From an uncultured Verrucomicrobiota bacterium (GTDB lineage Bacteria > Verrucomicrobiota > Kiritimatiellia > CAIVKH01), in the NCBI GenBank assembly GCA_937873455.1, contig CALMYG010000121.1, positions 1 through 49,338 on the forward strand: a stretch of 49,338 nt of DNA, read 5' to 3'. The notes under the pieces were generated by a model, which saw only the letters and a program-made list of their open reading frames with translations, made no database searches and had not been told where the DNA came from. A program made the position numbers and the translations under genes. Of this stretch, positions 1-8,527 are shown piece after piece (the first letter of the stretch is position 1; every line of letters begins with the position of its first letter).

Positions 1-461
1 GGCGTATTGTTAATGTACGCCTTGATGGTTGTCAATGCGCCCGGGGGCAGCCGGGAGCGGATGCGGGCCAGCGTGAGGTGTGGTCGAAACGGGCGTGATT
101 CCACCGGTTGCCCGGTCGCGCGGACCGCGTCGGCACAGGCCGCCTGCAACCGCATCAACGCAGGCGAAGCCTCTACCCCAACCCACACCACCTTCGGCGC
201 GCGAGGCGACCCGAAACTACCGCCCCCGCCCAGCTTCAGCGGAAACGGCGACACCGAACGCGCCGCAATGGCAAGATCGTTGACCAGGCGCTCCTCCACC
301 GGCTCGGGGGTAGCGCCAAGAAATACCAGCGTGAGATGCGCCAAATCGGGGTCAACATACGCCAACCGGTAGCCTTCTTGATGCAATCGCTCCTGGACGG
401 CGCTCAAGGCCGAACGGGCCTCATCAGCCAGCGGAAGGCAGATGAAGGTCCGGCGGATCAA
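1..461 (-). CDS. thpR: RNA 2',3'-cyclic phosphodiesterase (ThpR/LigT family), 3' end cut by window edge
   Basis: The frame starts at a TTG whose last two bases are the first two of the coaX stop codon (TTGA overlap), and it stays open to base 1. About 153 of the usual roughly 180 residues are present. The 2H phosphoesterase fold is shown by its two signature motifs, HLTLVFLG (about residue 43) and HLTLARI (about residue 129). Each supplies one catalytic His of the HxT pair. The family hydrolyses 2',3'-cyclic phosphate ends of RNA and was first described as a 2'-5' RNA ligase. The overlap makes it the third cistron of a pcm-coaX-thpR operon, translated by coupling. Without the TTG start the frame is easily missed. 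The C-terminus lies outside the window. Confidence 0.85.
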   Translation of the reverse strand, partial: MIRRTFICLPLADEARSALSAVQERLHQEGYRLAYVDPDLAHLTLVFLGATPEPVEERLVNDLAIAARSVSPFPLKLGGGGSFGSPRAPKVVWVGVEASPALMRLQAACADAVRATGQPVESRPFRPHLTLARIRSRLPPGALTTIKAYINNT

Positions 462-1216
462 TCGAGATTTCGCTCCGTGATGCAGCCTATGCCAAAAAGC
501 GTCAAGGTCGGATCGACCAACGGTTTTGGGGAAATGCCTTGGAGTACCCTGGCGGCAAAGCCGCCGGTGGCAACCAGCGCGGCCTTCTTCAGCGCCGGCA
601 ATTTACGCGACTCGGCGATGATCTCCCTCACCATGCCCCGGTATCCCCAGTGCGCGCCCAACTGCATGGCTTGCGCGGTGCTTTTGCCCACGCGGGCCCG
701 AACCGGTCCCCATGCAATATGCGGCAGCTGGGCGGTGCGATCCGCTAGGTAGTCAAACATGAGCGGCAAGCCTGGGGCGATGATTCCGCCGATGTAGCCC
801 TCCCGGCGGGTGATCAGATCAAACGTCACCGCCGTGCCAAAATCCGCGACAATGACCGGCGCGCCGTACCGCGCCACTGCGCCGGCCGCATTGGCCAACC
901 GATCCGCCCCGATCGTTTCCGGCTTGGGATACGTCACCTGAATCCCCAGCTTCCGCCGATAGTCAATCCACAACGGTTCCTGTAAAAACTCCCGATGAAT
1001 CACCCCTTGCCACAGCGGCTTTAGCGCCGGCACGACCGAGGCAATGCCAACCGCATCCGGGCGCCTTCGACCGGCGACCTGACGCAGGGCCTCCGCGACC
1101 GATCGGTCAGTTTGCACCGCCTTCTCGATCCGATGCACCCGACCGATCTTCCCGCCGACAAACCACCCCAGCGAGGTGCTCGTATTGCCGATGTCGATAA
1201 CAAGAATCTTTTTCAA
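458..1216 (-). CDS. coaX: type III pantothenate kinase CoaX
   Basis: This 252-aa protein phosphorylates pantothenate, the first step of coenzyme A synthesis, in the cytoplasm. It has the ASKHA-fold motifs of type III kinases: DIGNTST at residues 8-14 (phosphate binding), GADR at 103-106 with the likely catalytic Asp105, and DFGTAVTFD at 125-133. Its length is normal for CoaX. The start is TTG at 1216, overlapping the TGA stop of the upstream pcm, and its own stop overlaps the TTG start of thpR. CoaX enzymes are feedback-insensitive to CoA and depend on a monovalent cation, which is family knowledge. No type I or II kinase is seen in the window. Confidence 0.95.
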   Translation of the reverse strand: MKKILVIDIGNTSTSLGWFVGGKIGRVHRIEKAVQTDRSVAEALRQVAGRRRPDAVGIASVVPALKPLWQGVIHREFLQEPLWIDYRRKLGIQVTYPKPETIGADRLANAAGAVARYGAPVIVADFGTAVTFDLITRREGYIGGIIAPGLPLMFDYLADRTAQLPHIAWGPVRARVGKSTAQAMQLGAHWGYRGMVREIIAESRKLPALKKAALVATGGFAARVLQGISPKPLVDPTLTLFGIGCITERNLD

Positions 1217-1929
1217 GGCGCCATCGCCTCACCGGTCATCGGAACAAAGCGAACCGCCATGACGGAACGGGTGGTGACCTCGCCGTTTTCATCTTTTTCC
1301 ACCACCATCAGATCCTGCACCTGATGGTAGGGACCTACCGGAATGACCATGCGCCCGCCGGGTTTCAACTGTTCCACCAGAGGCTGCGGAATACGTTCCG
1401 CGCCGCAGGTAACTATGATACCATCAAAGGGAGCATGTTCCGGCCAACCGGCATAGCCATCGCCAACCCGCACCACAACATTGGTATAACCCAGGCGCGC
1501 CAACAGCTCCGCCGAGCGCTCGCCCAGCCCCGGAACGATTTCGACCGTGTAGACCTCGCGCACCAAGCCGGCCAAAATCGCCGCCTGGTATCCGCTCCCC
1601 GTGCCTACCTCGAATACGACGTGATCCGGCTGGGGGTCCAGCAGCTCGGTCATCGCGGCGACTATGTACGGTTGAGAGATCGTCTGCCCCTCGCCAATCG
1701 GCAAGGGGTGATCCCCGTACGCCCAGGGACGTTGCTCTTCCGGTACAAATTCATGACGCGGTACGGAGCGCATCGCCTCCAACACCGCCGGATTCCGAAT
1801 GCCCCGGCCCATCAGGTCGATTTGGATCATCCGCTCTTTCATCGCCGCCCACCGCGCCTCATCCGGGACCTCCGCGCGGCACGCCGCCGCCATCAGCCCC
1901 CACACCATAACAATACCGATCCGCTTCAT
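1213..1929 (-). CDS. pcm: exported protein-L-isoaspartate O-methyltransferase
   Basis: This SAM-dependent methyltransferase repairs isoaspartyl residues in aged proteins. The PIMT signature GEGQTISQPY is followed by the SAM-binding loop VFEVGTGSGYQAAIL and the later PGGRMVIPVG strand, all at family-typical spacing. I chose the ATG at 1929 because a GGAGG lies 8 bases upstream. The open frame runs back to a GTG at 1944, but that codon overlaps the Shine-Dalgarno sequence. From 1929 the protein starts MKRIGIVMVWGLMAAAC, a short cationic n-region plus hydrophobic core ending in A-C-R-A. That looks like a Sec signal or possibly a weak lipobox, so the enzyme is probably outside the cytoplasm. It is the first cistron of pcm-coaX-thpR. 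Confidence 0.93.
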   Translation of the reverse strand: MKRIGIVMVWGLMAAACRAEVPDEARWAAMKERMIQIDLMGRGIRNPAVLEAMRSVPRHEFVPEEQRPWAYGDHPLPIGEGQTISQPYIVAAMTELLDPQPDHVVFEVGTGSGYQAAILAGLVREVYTVEIVPGLGERSAELLARLGYTNVVVRVGDGYAGWPEHAPFDGIIVTCGAERIPQPLVEQLKPGGRMVIPVGPYHQVQDLMVVEKDENGEVTTRSVMAVRFVPMTGEAMAP

Positions 1930-1965
1930 ATACATCGCCTCCACTGCCTGGATTCAAGTCACGCA

Positions 1966-1994
1966 TTGCCATCCCCGGTCACTTGCATTAGGAT
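1966..1994 (+). promoter_or_regulatory. candidate sigma70-type promoter of fabI
   Basis: TTGCCA (1966-1971) and TAGGAT (1989-1994) are separated by exactly 17 bases and lie about 38 bases before the fabI ATG. Each hexamer matches four of six consensus positions. It sits in the divergent pcm/fabI spacer. Support is by eye only. Confidence 0.45.
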
Positions 1995-2031
1995 ACGCAT
2001 CCTTAACTGAAAAACCAAGCGAGGAAAACAC

Positions 2032-2853
2032 ATGATAGAACCAGGTGCAACATACGTCGTCATGGGGCTGCTTGACCCCGATTCCATCGCCTACTCGGTC
2101 GGGCGGGATATCACCAAACTCGGCGGAAAAGTGATTTTTACCGCCCAAAACGAGCGGCTGAAATCCATTTTCTTCGACCGCAGCAAAAAGCTCGTCGACG
2201 CCGAACGCGCCGACCTTCGCATTGAATACTGCGACGTCACCAAAGAGGAAGAAGTCCGCGATCTGTTCGCGAAAATCGGCCCGGTATCCGGCGTGGTGCA
2301 TTCCATCGGCTACGCCAATCCCAAAACCGCCCTTGGCCAGGAATTCCACACCGACGCCATTGAGGACCTCAAAACCTCCTTTCACATCAGTTGCGTCTCC
2401 CTCGCCACGGTAACCCGCCATGCCTTCCCCTACATGAAAGCGGGCGGCTCGGTGGTCACCCTCTCCTTTGAAGCCGCCAAGGCCTTCGCCTACTACAACT
2501 GGATGGGCGTCAACAAGGCCGCACTGGAGGCGCTTGTCCGCGCCCTCGCCCGCCGGCATGGCCGCGACCTCATCCGCATCAACGCGGTATCCGCCGGCCC
2601 CCTGACCACCAAGGCGGCCAGCTCCATTCCCGGCTTCGCCGAATTGTCCCAGACCTGGAACAAACAAAGCCCCCTGCCGTGGGACACCATCAACGACAAA
2701 GACGAAGTCGCACACGCCGTTCTGTTTCTGCTCGGCCCCTACGCCAAGAAAATTACCGGCCAGGTGCTGTATGTCGATGGCGGCGCTTCGGCGGTCGGCG
2801 GCGAACTGCTTCCGTTCGAACGCTCCGACGCCAATCCGGCGGCGGCGATTTAA
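2032..2853 (+). CDS. fabI: enoyl-[acyl-carrier-protein] reductase (NADH) FabI
   Basis: This 273-aa protein of the divergent SDR family catalyses the last reductive step of each fatty-acid elongation cycle. The N-terminus holds the FabI nucleotide site (MGLLDPDSIAYSVG, residues 11-24). The SIGYA motif follows at about 91. The active site is F146..Y155-x6-K162 within YYNWMGVNKAALE. The Phe-x8-Tyr spacing and the YNWM sequence resemble InhA more than E. coli FabI, which has Tyr at the first position. The C-terminal QVLYVDGG strand is typical. The start ATG has AGGA 7 bases upstream. It appears monocistronic: a structured intergenic region follows. Confidence 0.94.
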   Translation: MIEPGATYVVMGLLDPDSIAYSVGRDITKLGGKVIFTAQNERLKSIFFDRSKKLVDAERADLRIEYCDVTKEEEVRDLFAKIGPVSGVVHSIGYANPKTALGQEFHTDAIEDLKTSFHISCVSLATVTRHAFPYMKAGGSVVTLSFEAAKAFAYYNWMGVNKAALEALVRALARRHGRDLIRINAVSAGPLTTKAASSIPGFAELSQTWNKQSPLPWDTINDKDEVAHAVLFLLGPYAKKITGQVLYVDGGASAVGGELLPFERSDANPAAAI

Positions 2854-2876
2854 TCGCCCTCCGATGCCCGGAAACG

Positions 2877-3040
2877 TTCCAAACCTTGGAAGTTCGGCCA
2901 TAAAAAAGTTCCAAACCTTGCCTGCCCGCCCTCCCGATATGCGGGAGGGAGCCAGCCTGCCCCACGCAGGCGTGCGGGGCTGGCAGGCAGGCGGGGAACT
3001 TTTCAAGCGGTCATTTTCCAAGGTTTGGAACTTTTATCCT
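2877..3040. repeat. structured intergenic repeat with TTCCAA(N3)TTGGAA palindromes
   Basis: Three copies of one 12-15 base motif lie between fabI and the SDR gene: TTCCAAACCTTGGAA at 2877-2891, the truncated TTCCAAACCTTG at 2909-2920, and the inverse TTCCAAGGTTTGGAA at 3016-3030. Copies 2 and 3, with flanking A/T runs, form a long inverted repeat. Its interior holds further nested palindromes: CCTCCC/GGGAGG near 2930-2949, and the arms GCCAGCCTGCCCC (2951-2963) and GGGGCTGGCAGGC (2976-2988). No good frame fills it. It is probably a REP- or MITE-like element, or an RNA structure in the fabI 3' region. A single-copy terminator is less likely because the arms are long and the loop is complex. 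Confidence 0.7.
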
Positions 3041-3060
3041 GACCGTTTCAGTGCCACCCC

Positions 3061-3924
3061 ATGAAGTACCCCGTTCCCGGAAAAACTGTCGTCGTTACCG
3101 GTTGTTCCACCGGTATCGGTCGTGCCGCCGCGGCGCTGCTGAAAGATCAAGGCTGGCAGGTGGTCGCCACCGCGCGAAAAGATGGCGATCTCGAATCGCT
3201 TTCCGCTGAAGGATTCTTTGCCGTAAAGCTGGATACCGCCGACGCCGGTTCGGTGGCACGGGCCGCCGACGAAATCCTTGATCGCCTCGGCGGAACGGTG
3301 GGCGTAGTGGTCAACAACGCCGGATTTGGTCAGGTCGGGGCTATTGAGGATTTGTCCCGCGAACTGCTCGACTACCAATTCCAAGTCAATGTCATCGGCA
3401 TGCAGGATTTCACCAACCGTCTGCTCCCCGCGATGCGTCGGCAAGGTTATGGACGGATCATCAACATCAGCTCGGTACTCGGTCAGGTCAGCTTGCCGTA
3501 CCTCGGCGTCTATTCGGCGAGTAAATTCGCGATGGAGGCGTTAAGTGATGCCCTCCGGGTCGAATTGCGGGGAACCGGCATCGCGGTCAGTCTGGTTGAG
3601 CCCGGTCCGATCGCCACCGCCTTCGGGGAAAACGCCGCCGGGCGGGCTGAAGCGACCCTGAACGCGGATCGCACCGCGCATCGCGCCTACTACGAAGCCG
3701 AATTGCGGCAGCGGAAAATGAGCGGAATTCGACCGGCACGGTTTACCTTGGGTCCGGAGGCGGTCGCCCGGAAGATTCTCCATGCCGCCAGCAGTCCGCG
3801 GCCCCGTATCCGGTATCCGGTTACCCTGCCCGCCTACCTTGGCCTGATCGTGCGACGGTTCGCGCCCGCGCGGGTGATCGACGCGATCATGGCGAAAAAA
3901 GTCACCCGCACCCAGGGGAAATAA
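3061..3924 (+). CDS. short-chain dehydrogenase/reductase (SDR) family oxidoreductase
   Basis: A 287-aa classical SDR. The NAD(P)-binding TGCSTGIG spans residues 13-20, NNAG is at 85-88, the catalytic Ser is in NISSVLG (about 137), and Y151-SAS-K155 completes the active site. ARK after the second strand (residues 38-40) suggests NADP preference, by analogy with related families. The length and the long C-terminal substrate loop resemble the retinol-dehydrogenase or sterol-like branch, but the substrate cannot be read from the sequence. The ATG at 3061 has no clear Shine-Dalgarno sequence and lies only 31 bases after the palindrome copy of the intergenic repeat. The gene is convergent with the small basic protein downstream. 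Confidence 0.88.
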   Translation: MKYPVPGKTVVVTGCSTGIGRAAAALLKDQGWQVVATARKDGDLESLSAEGFFAVKLDTADAGSVARAADEILDRLGGTVGVVVNNAGFGQVGAIEDLSRELLDYQFQVNVIGMQDFTNRLLPAMRRQGYGRIINISSVLGQVSLPYLGVYSASKFAMEALSDALRVELRGTGIAVSLVEPGPIATAFGENAAGRAEATLNADRTAHRAYYEAELRQRKMSGIRPARFTLGPEAVARKILHAASSPRPRIRYPVTLPAYLGLIVRRFAPARVIDAIMAKKVTRTQGK

Positions 3925-3926
3925 AA

Positions 3927-3949
3927 AACCCGCGTTGTTCACGCGGGTT
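3927..3949 (-). terminator. rho-independent terminator between convergent genes
   Basis: Stem AACCCGCG (3927-3934), 7-base loop, CGCGGGTT (3942-3949). Read on the minus strand it is followed by TTTTTTATT, so it ends the small basic-protein gene at 3974-4162. Read on the plus strand there is no U-run, so it is at best a weak terminator for the SDR gene. Confidence 0.85.
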
Positions 3950-3973
3950 CTCCGGGTCATAAGCGCAGGACGC

Positions 3974-4162
3974 TTACACCTTGATTTTCTTCGGACGGCG
4001 CAGCAACGTACGCATATCCTTCGCGGTCAATTTCTTGACCTTTTCCTCGGGCAGCCCGAGCGCAACCAGGCGCTTGCGGTGCACGTTTTGACGGGCGCGC
4101 TTTTCGGCCTCGCTCTTCTTGGGCCGGGTGGTCGGATGATGGCGATCAGCTTTCGTTGTCAT
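3974..4162 (-). CDS. small, very basic conserved-type protein of unknown function
   Basis: A 62-aa protein with about one third Lys, Arg or His. It opens MTTKADRHHPTTRPKKSE, has a helix-prone middle rich in KR and Ala, and ends LLRRPKKIKV. It has no Cys, signal peptide or membrane segment. A good ribosome site (AAGGA, 7 bases before the ATG) and a strong terminator on the same strand show that it is a real gene. The charge and size resemble ribosome-associated or nucleic-acid-binding small proteins, but I cannot assign a named family. It sits alone between a convergent SDR gene and the GH57 gene upstream on the same strand. Confidence 0.8.
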   Translation of the reverse strand: MTTKADRHHPTTRPKKSEAEKRARQNVHRKRLVALGLPEEKVKKLTAKDMRTLLRRPKKIKV

Positions 4163-4289
4163 AATGTTTTCCTTACGTCTTCAAAAAGAGCCCGCCTTGT
4201 AATCGGAATTACCGGGGAAGGCAATGCTTTTTTTACTAAAGTTGCCGCTCACGGAACGGCTACTCCGGTCAATGCGCGTCCTATTCCCC

Positions 4290-7200
4290 TTACGGCAGCC
4301 GGGCTCCGGTGCGGTAGTACCGCACATCCGGGCCATTGGTCACGGTAAAGACAACCGGCGCCTGATCGACCCGTCCAGGAAGGTTATGCCCCATCGGCAT
4401 CCAAACCGGATCGGCCAGATTGGTGGTCCAATAGACATCGTAGCGACGGTTCGGCGAGGTGGGCGCTTCCACACGCACCTGCATCATGGCCCCGTCCAAT
4501 GCCGCGTGATGAATCGTATTCGGATTTACGGCCGGCGGGTTATTGGGATCAAGATCATACAGGTATGCCATGCGATAGGTCATGTTGCCGTTCGGAATGT
4601 TTTGATCGGCCCGGCCCGGGGTGCTCGGATCAACGCCATGTTGTTGGTACCAGGTATCGGGGATGCCATCGCCGTTGCTGTCGCCATGGCCGACGGCTTG
4701 ACGGACAATGGTAACCGTGGCGCTGGTGGTTGAACTGCCACCGGAACCTGTCGAGGTGATCATCAAATTGTTCACGAAGTAATCCCGATTGGAATTAAAT
4801 TCGTCGCCGGTTCCGTTGCCAAAGGACCACGCTCGCACATTGTGGATGTGGCCGGTAAACGACCCGGTATAGGTGCGGGCAGTTCCGCCCACCGGGGTGA
4901 TGGTCACGGCGTAATGCGTCGCGCTGGTAAGCGAAAAGGCGATATCAAGCCCGGCGTCCGTCCAGCCGATGTCGGTGGCATGGGTGCCGGCATAGGTGGA
5001 CGCGCCACCCGAGAAATACAACACCCACTTCTCGTGGCCGTCCGAATCACGCAAGGCCACGCCGACCGAACCGCCCTGCTCCCAGATCCATCCGTTTTTC
5101 ATGCGGATGTGAACGGTCTGGCCGGCAACCAACGCTCCAGTAAAGGGTCGCACGGCGGCGGAATAATTGTCGCCTTCGTGGGACCAAAAGCCCCAACCCT
5201 TCGCCGCGGTGAAATGACCGGCAGTGCCGTTCGATTCCAAGGCCCAGGCGCCGAACCCGGTCCCGCCGTTGGATCCGTTGGTCCACCCGGCCCCGTAATT
5301 CGCGGCGGAATCGTGCGCCGAGGTCACCACGCCGCCGGGCAGCGTGTTGGTTCCGCTTACCGTGATGACATTCGTCCCGATGCCGAGGGCGACTTGAGGA
5401 ATCGTCCACGGCGAAGAAACCGGCAGCATGCCCGAGCCGCCGGTGAGGTTATTTGTCCAGGTGAGATGCCCGGCCACGCCCGAAGCAATGCCTTGCACGA
5501 CATGATTGCTCACGGAAGAATCGACCAGGGTGTTGGAGGCCGGATTCGTGATGGCGAAACCGGTTGGAATCGCAGCGCAACCGTTCACGGGATAATGCCA
5601 ATCCAAGCCATTGTTGTTGTCGACATGATTAATGGAGCTGAAAGCGAAATTGATCTCGCGGGTTCCTGGCGGCGGCGAGTAAACATAGTAATATACCGTG
5701 GTCGCCAAAGATGGGCAAATCAAGAGGGTCATGCCCGGCGGCGGGTCCAAAACATCTTGCCAGCGACCGGAGCCATCATCGCGGCCAATATGAATTTTAA
5801 CACCGGAACCTGAATTAACGAGCGTCCCCCCCGCACCAGGATTATAATAGACAGTAATCGGATCGCAACCGGTCGGGTTTTCAGGAACGATCCACACCAC
5901 GCCTTCTCCGGCGCACTCTTCTTCGCCGTAACATCCGCCGACATTGATCACCCAATCGAGGTTGGCATTGTTATCCCAAATCGCCTCCCCATTATTGAAA
6001 ACAACATTAATGGCCTCCGTACCAGGCTCCGGAGTGTAGGTGTAGCTCCATATACCGTTTTGCAAACTCATGGCCGGATTGGGCAATATCACATCCTGCC
6101 AGCCATTGCGCCCGGCATGAATATACACTTGCGCGGCGCCGGCCAGGGGACGGTTTACCGGATTGTAGTAGATCGTGATCGGTCCGCAGCCGTAGAGCTG
6201 AGCCGGCGAGGTCCAAAATGTTGAGACCGAACTCCCACCGCCGGTAGCGCAGTTTGCAACGGCGAGATTCCAATTCTGACCGCCGTTATTATCCCACGAA
6301 CCGCTGCCATTATTGAAGACAATATTGATGGTCTCGGTTTCGTTGGGAATATTGTAAACGTAGGTCCAAAAATCGCCGCTATCGGTCATTTGTGGATTGC
6401 CGGGCACCAGATCAAACCAGCCGTTGCGACCAATATGAATGTGGATCGGTCCTGCCCCCAGCATGCTGGTGGACTTGCGGTATTTGATGGTTACCGGCTC
6501 GCAGCCGTTTGGCGCGGGCGGATCAAACTCCACGCGCGGCTCATTGCCGCCTCCGCCGCCGGTGGACTCGCCTACCCATACATGAAGGATATGCGTCTTG
6601 TTGGTGTTGCCCCGGGTGTCGACCGCTTCGATGTAGTAGCTGACCAACGTGTCGCTGGCCCCCTGGACGCGGCCGGTATACCGCATCGCGCGGTTGATCG
6701 GGTCAGGAACATTCGGGCCCTTGCCGGTCGGGTACCAGTCTCCGGTCATCGGCACGGCATTCCACGCGCTGTTCTGGCCCGGAGTATGCGCGTAAAGTTC
6801 GTGGGCATAGTTCGATAGATTTTTGTAGGAATTGAAGTCGGCGGTGCGCCACTTCAGGGTGACCGAGGCCACGCCGCTTACGTCATCCACAAAGGTCCAG
6901 ACATCGAAGTCGCTCGGTTGATTTTGTGCTTCGTTCCAGTGTTTACCGCCGGGATTCCAGATTTTCCGCTGGGGATGAAAAATGGCCGGGCCGACGCGAT
7001 CGACGCCGGGATGCCGGTTGATGACCTTGTTGGCTTCGGTCATGGCCAGGTTGGCGCCGCGCGTCGCGTTGCCGTCCCAAGGATTGGCGGTGTCATAGTC
7101 CCAGTACCAGTGGCAGGATGTTTCGGCTTGCAGGAAATACCGCCACGCCTTGGCGGTGTCCGGACCAATGCCCCAGCGGACGTCGTTAATGGAGTAGTTG

Positions 7201-8495
7201 TTTTCGAGGTCTTCGGCATGAAGCACCCGGTTTTGCGCGGCGATGATCATGGACCAGGACCAATAGTCCGGATGCTGGCCGTCGCGGGCGTTGTTTTCGA
7301 TCCATTTGTCAAAGTAAGGCGTACCGCCGTCGATGCCGATCCACGAACCGGCTTCGACATGGATGAAGTCGTTCGCGGGCACGGGGTAGAGCTCCAGGTA
7401 ATCCTGAACGGTGGTGTGCGAAAAATTCGGATTGCTCTGAATCATGTTCAGGAAAAGTCCGTGTTGGCCGTGGAAGGCATCGGCATTTTTCATCCCGAAG
7501 TTATCGCCGTCGCTATGGCACAGGATAATCATGGGACGCTGCGGGTTGTTATTTTTGTCCACGTTGCTGCCCCAGACATTTTCCGGCTTGAAGGCGCCAT
7601 AACCGCCGCGCCCGTTCTCGTTGCCTTCGTAGCGGGCCGCCGGCACGGCGATCATGGATTTGACCGTGGGGTTGGCGGGGTCGCTGTGGGGATCCACGTA
7701 CCGCACCCGGTGCGGTTGGTAGCTGAACGGCGCGGCCACTGGCGTAGGGGCCCAGACATTTTGAAGCTGAACCCATTGGCTGGCTTTATTCGCTGCCGTG
7801 CCGTTGCGGAACTCCGAGCGATTCGGACGGATCGAACTCGCCGGCGACCACGGGAAATCTTCCAGTGTGCGGTCAAAATGGCCGCTGTCCACCATCACCC
7901 ACTCAATGCCTTCTTCCACCAGCGCGGGAATCATGTGCAAAGCAAATGACGATTCAGGCGGGAAAAAACCCTTGGAATAGGAACCACCGGTATTCCAGTT
8001 ATCCTTATACGCCTCCTTGTGCAGCTTGATCTGCATGCGCATCGACTCATAACTGGTCAACGGCATCAGCGAGTGGTGATAAGCGAAACCGACCAAGTCC
8101 AAGCGGGGATTGTCGCGGACGGTGCGCAGCCCGTTGCGCGCCCAACGCCAGTGGTCGCGCCAACCGGTTCCCCACAACCCGTTCAGGTTTTCCATCAACG
8201 AACCGGAAAAGCTCACCTGTACGCCGGCGTTGGGCAAGCCACGGTCCGCACCTTGCTGGACGGCATTTTTGGGCCAGTCGCCGTAGTTACCGGAGCGCTC
8301 CCCGTGAACCCCGGCCACGCTGAACACAAAACGATTGGCATTGTCGGTGGCCTGAACACTTTCATACGGGTAATAAATCGGCTGATGCATGTGCCAGAGA
8401 TAGGTCACATGAATGGGGTTTTGGGCAAAAACCACGGATGAGTAGTGGATGCAAGCCGCTGCCATACAAACGATTGCGAATAGATTCCGCTTCAT
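4290..8495 (-). CDS. secreted GH57 amylase/amylopullulanase-type enzyme with three CBM25-like starch-binding modules
   Basis: A 1,401-aa exoprotein. The signal peptide covers residues 1-24 (MKRNLFAIVCMAAACIHYSSVVFA), with AGG 7-9 bases before the ATG at 8495. The GH57 domain (about 28-500) has HQP at 37-39. FPPESSF is the equivalent of the nucleophile region (Glu181), and HSDGDNFG the equivalent of the acid/base region (Asp329). Three repeats at about 655-750, 760-855 and 866-973 share C.P.TI.Y, IHIGRNGW and VFNNG..WDNN, the CBM25-type starch-binding pattern. A jelly-roll-like region (1055-1248), a calcium-loop-like DSNGDGIPD (1272-1280) and a C-terminal module ending RYYRTGARLP follow. It probably degrades alpha-glucan outside the cell. 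Residue equivalences are by motif comparison only. Confidence 0.9.
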   Translation of the reverse strand: MKRNLFAIVCMAAACIHYSSVVFAQNPIHVTYLWHMHQPIYYPYESVQATDNANRFVFSVAGVHGERSGNYGDWPKNAVQQGADRGLPNAGVQVSFSGSLMENLNGLWGTGWRDHWRWARNGLRTVRDNPRLDLVGFAYHHSLMPLTSYESMRMQIKLHKEAYKDNWNTGGSYSKGFFPPESSFALHMIPALVEEGIEWVMVDSGHFDRTLEDFPWSPASSIRPNRSEFRNGTAANKASQWVQLQNVWAPTPVAAPFSYQPHRVRYVDPHSDPANPTVKSMIAVPAARYEGNENGRGGYGAFKPENVWGSNVDKNNNPQRPMIILCHSDGDNFGMKNADAFHGQHGLFLNMIQSNPNFSHTTVQDYLELYPVPANDFIHVEAGSWIGIDGGTPYFDKWIENNARDGQHPDYWSWSMIIAAQNRVLHAEDLENNYSINDVRWGIGPDTAKAWRYFLQAETSCHWYWDYDTANPWDGNATRGANLAMTEANKVINRHPGVDRVGPAIFHPQRKIWNPGGKHWNEAQNQPSDFDVWTFVDDVSGVASVTLKWRTADFNSYKNLSNYAHELYAHTPGQNSAWNAVPMTGDWYPTGKGPNVPDPINRAMRYTGRVQGASDTLVSYYIEAVDTRGNTNKTHILHVWVGESTGGGGGNEPRVEFDPPAPNGCEPVTIKYRKSTSMLGAGPIHIHIGRNGWFDLVPGNPQMTDSGDFWTYVYNIPNETETINIVFNNGSGSWDNNGGQNWNLAVANCATGGGSSVSTFWTSPAQLYGCGPITIYYNPVNRPLAGAAQVYIHAGRNGWQDVILPNPAMSLQNGIWSYTYTPEPGTEAINVVFNNGEAIWDNNANLDWVINVGGCYGEEECAGEGVVWIVPENPTGCDPITVYYNPGAGGTLVNSGSGVKIHIGRDDGSGRWQDVLDPPPGMTLLICPSLATTVYYYVYSPPPGTREINFAFSSINHVDNNNGLDWHYPVNGCAAIPTGFAITNPASNTLVDSSVSNHVVQGIASGVAGHLTWTNNLTGGSGMLPVSSPWTIPQVALGIGTNVITVSGTNTLPGGVVTSAHDSAANYGAGWTNGSNGGTGFGAWALESNGTAGHFTAAKGWGFWSHEGDNYSAAVRPFTGALVAGQTVHIRMKNGWIWEQGGSVGVALRDSDGHEKWVLYFSGGASTYAGTHATDIGWTDAGLDIAFSLTSATHYAVTITPVGGTARTYTGSFTGHIHNVRAWSFGNGTGDEFNSNRDYFVNNLMITSTGSGGSSTTSATVTIVRQAVGHGDSNGDGIPDTWYQQHGVDPSTPGRADQNIPNGNMTYRMAYLYDLDPNNPPAVNPNTIHHAALDGAMMQVRVEAPTSPNRRYDVYWTTNLADPVWMPMGHNLPGRVDQAPVVFTVTNGPDVRYYRTGARLP

Positions 8496-8527
8496 ACTGT
8501 TACCTTTATGGTTCAAGAAACACACCT

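Noticed and set aside
1954..3021. 355-aa minus-strand open frame
   Set aside because: It is the complement of fabI plus the palindromic spacer; fabI has clear family motifs and a ribosome site.
2902..3040. Simple terminator of fabI
   Set aside because: The inverted arms are far apart with several nested hairpins and no U-run directly after one stem, and the arm motif occurs three times.
6918..7949. 343-aa plus-strand frame inside the GH57 gene
   Set aside because: Shadow of the glycosidase; the minus strand carries HQP and catalytic motifs and a signal peptide.
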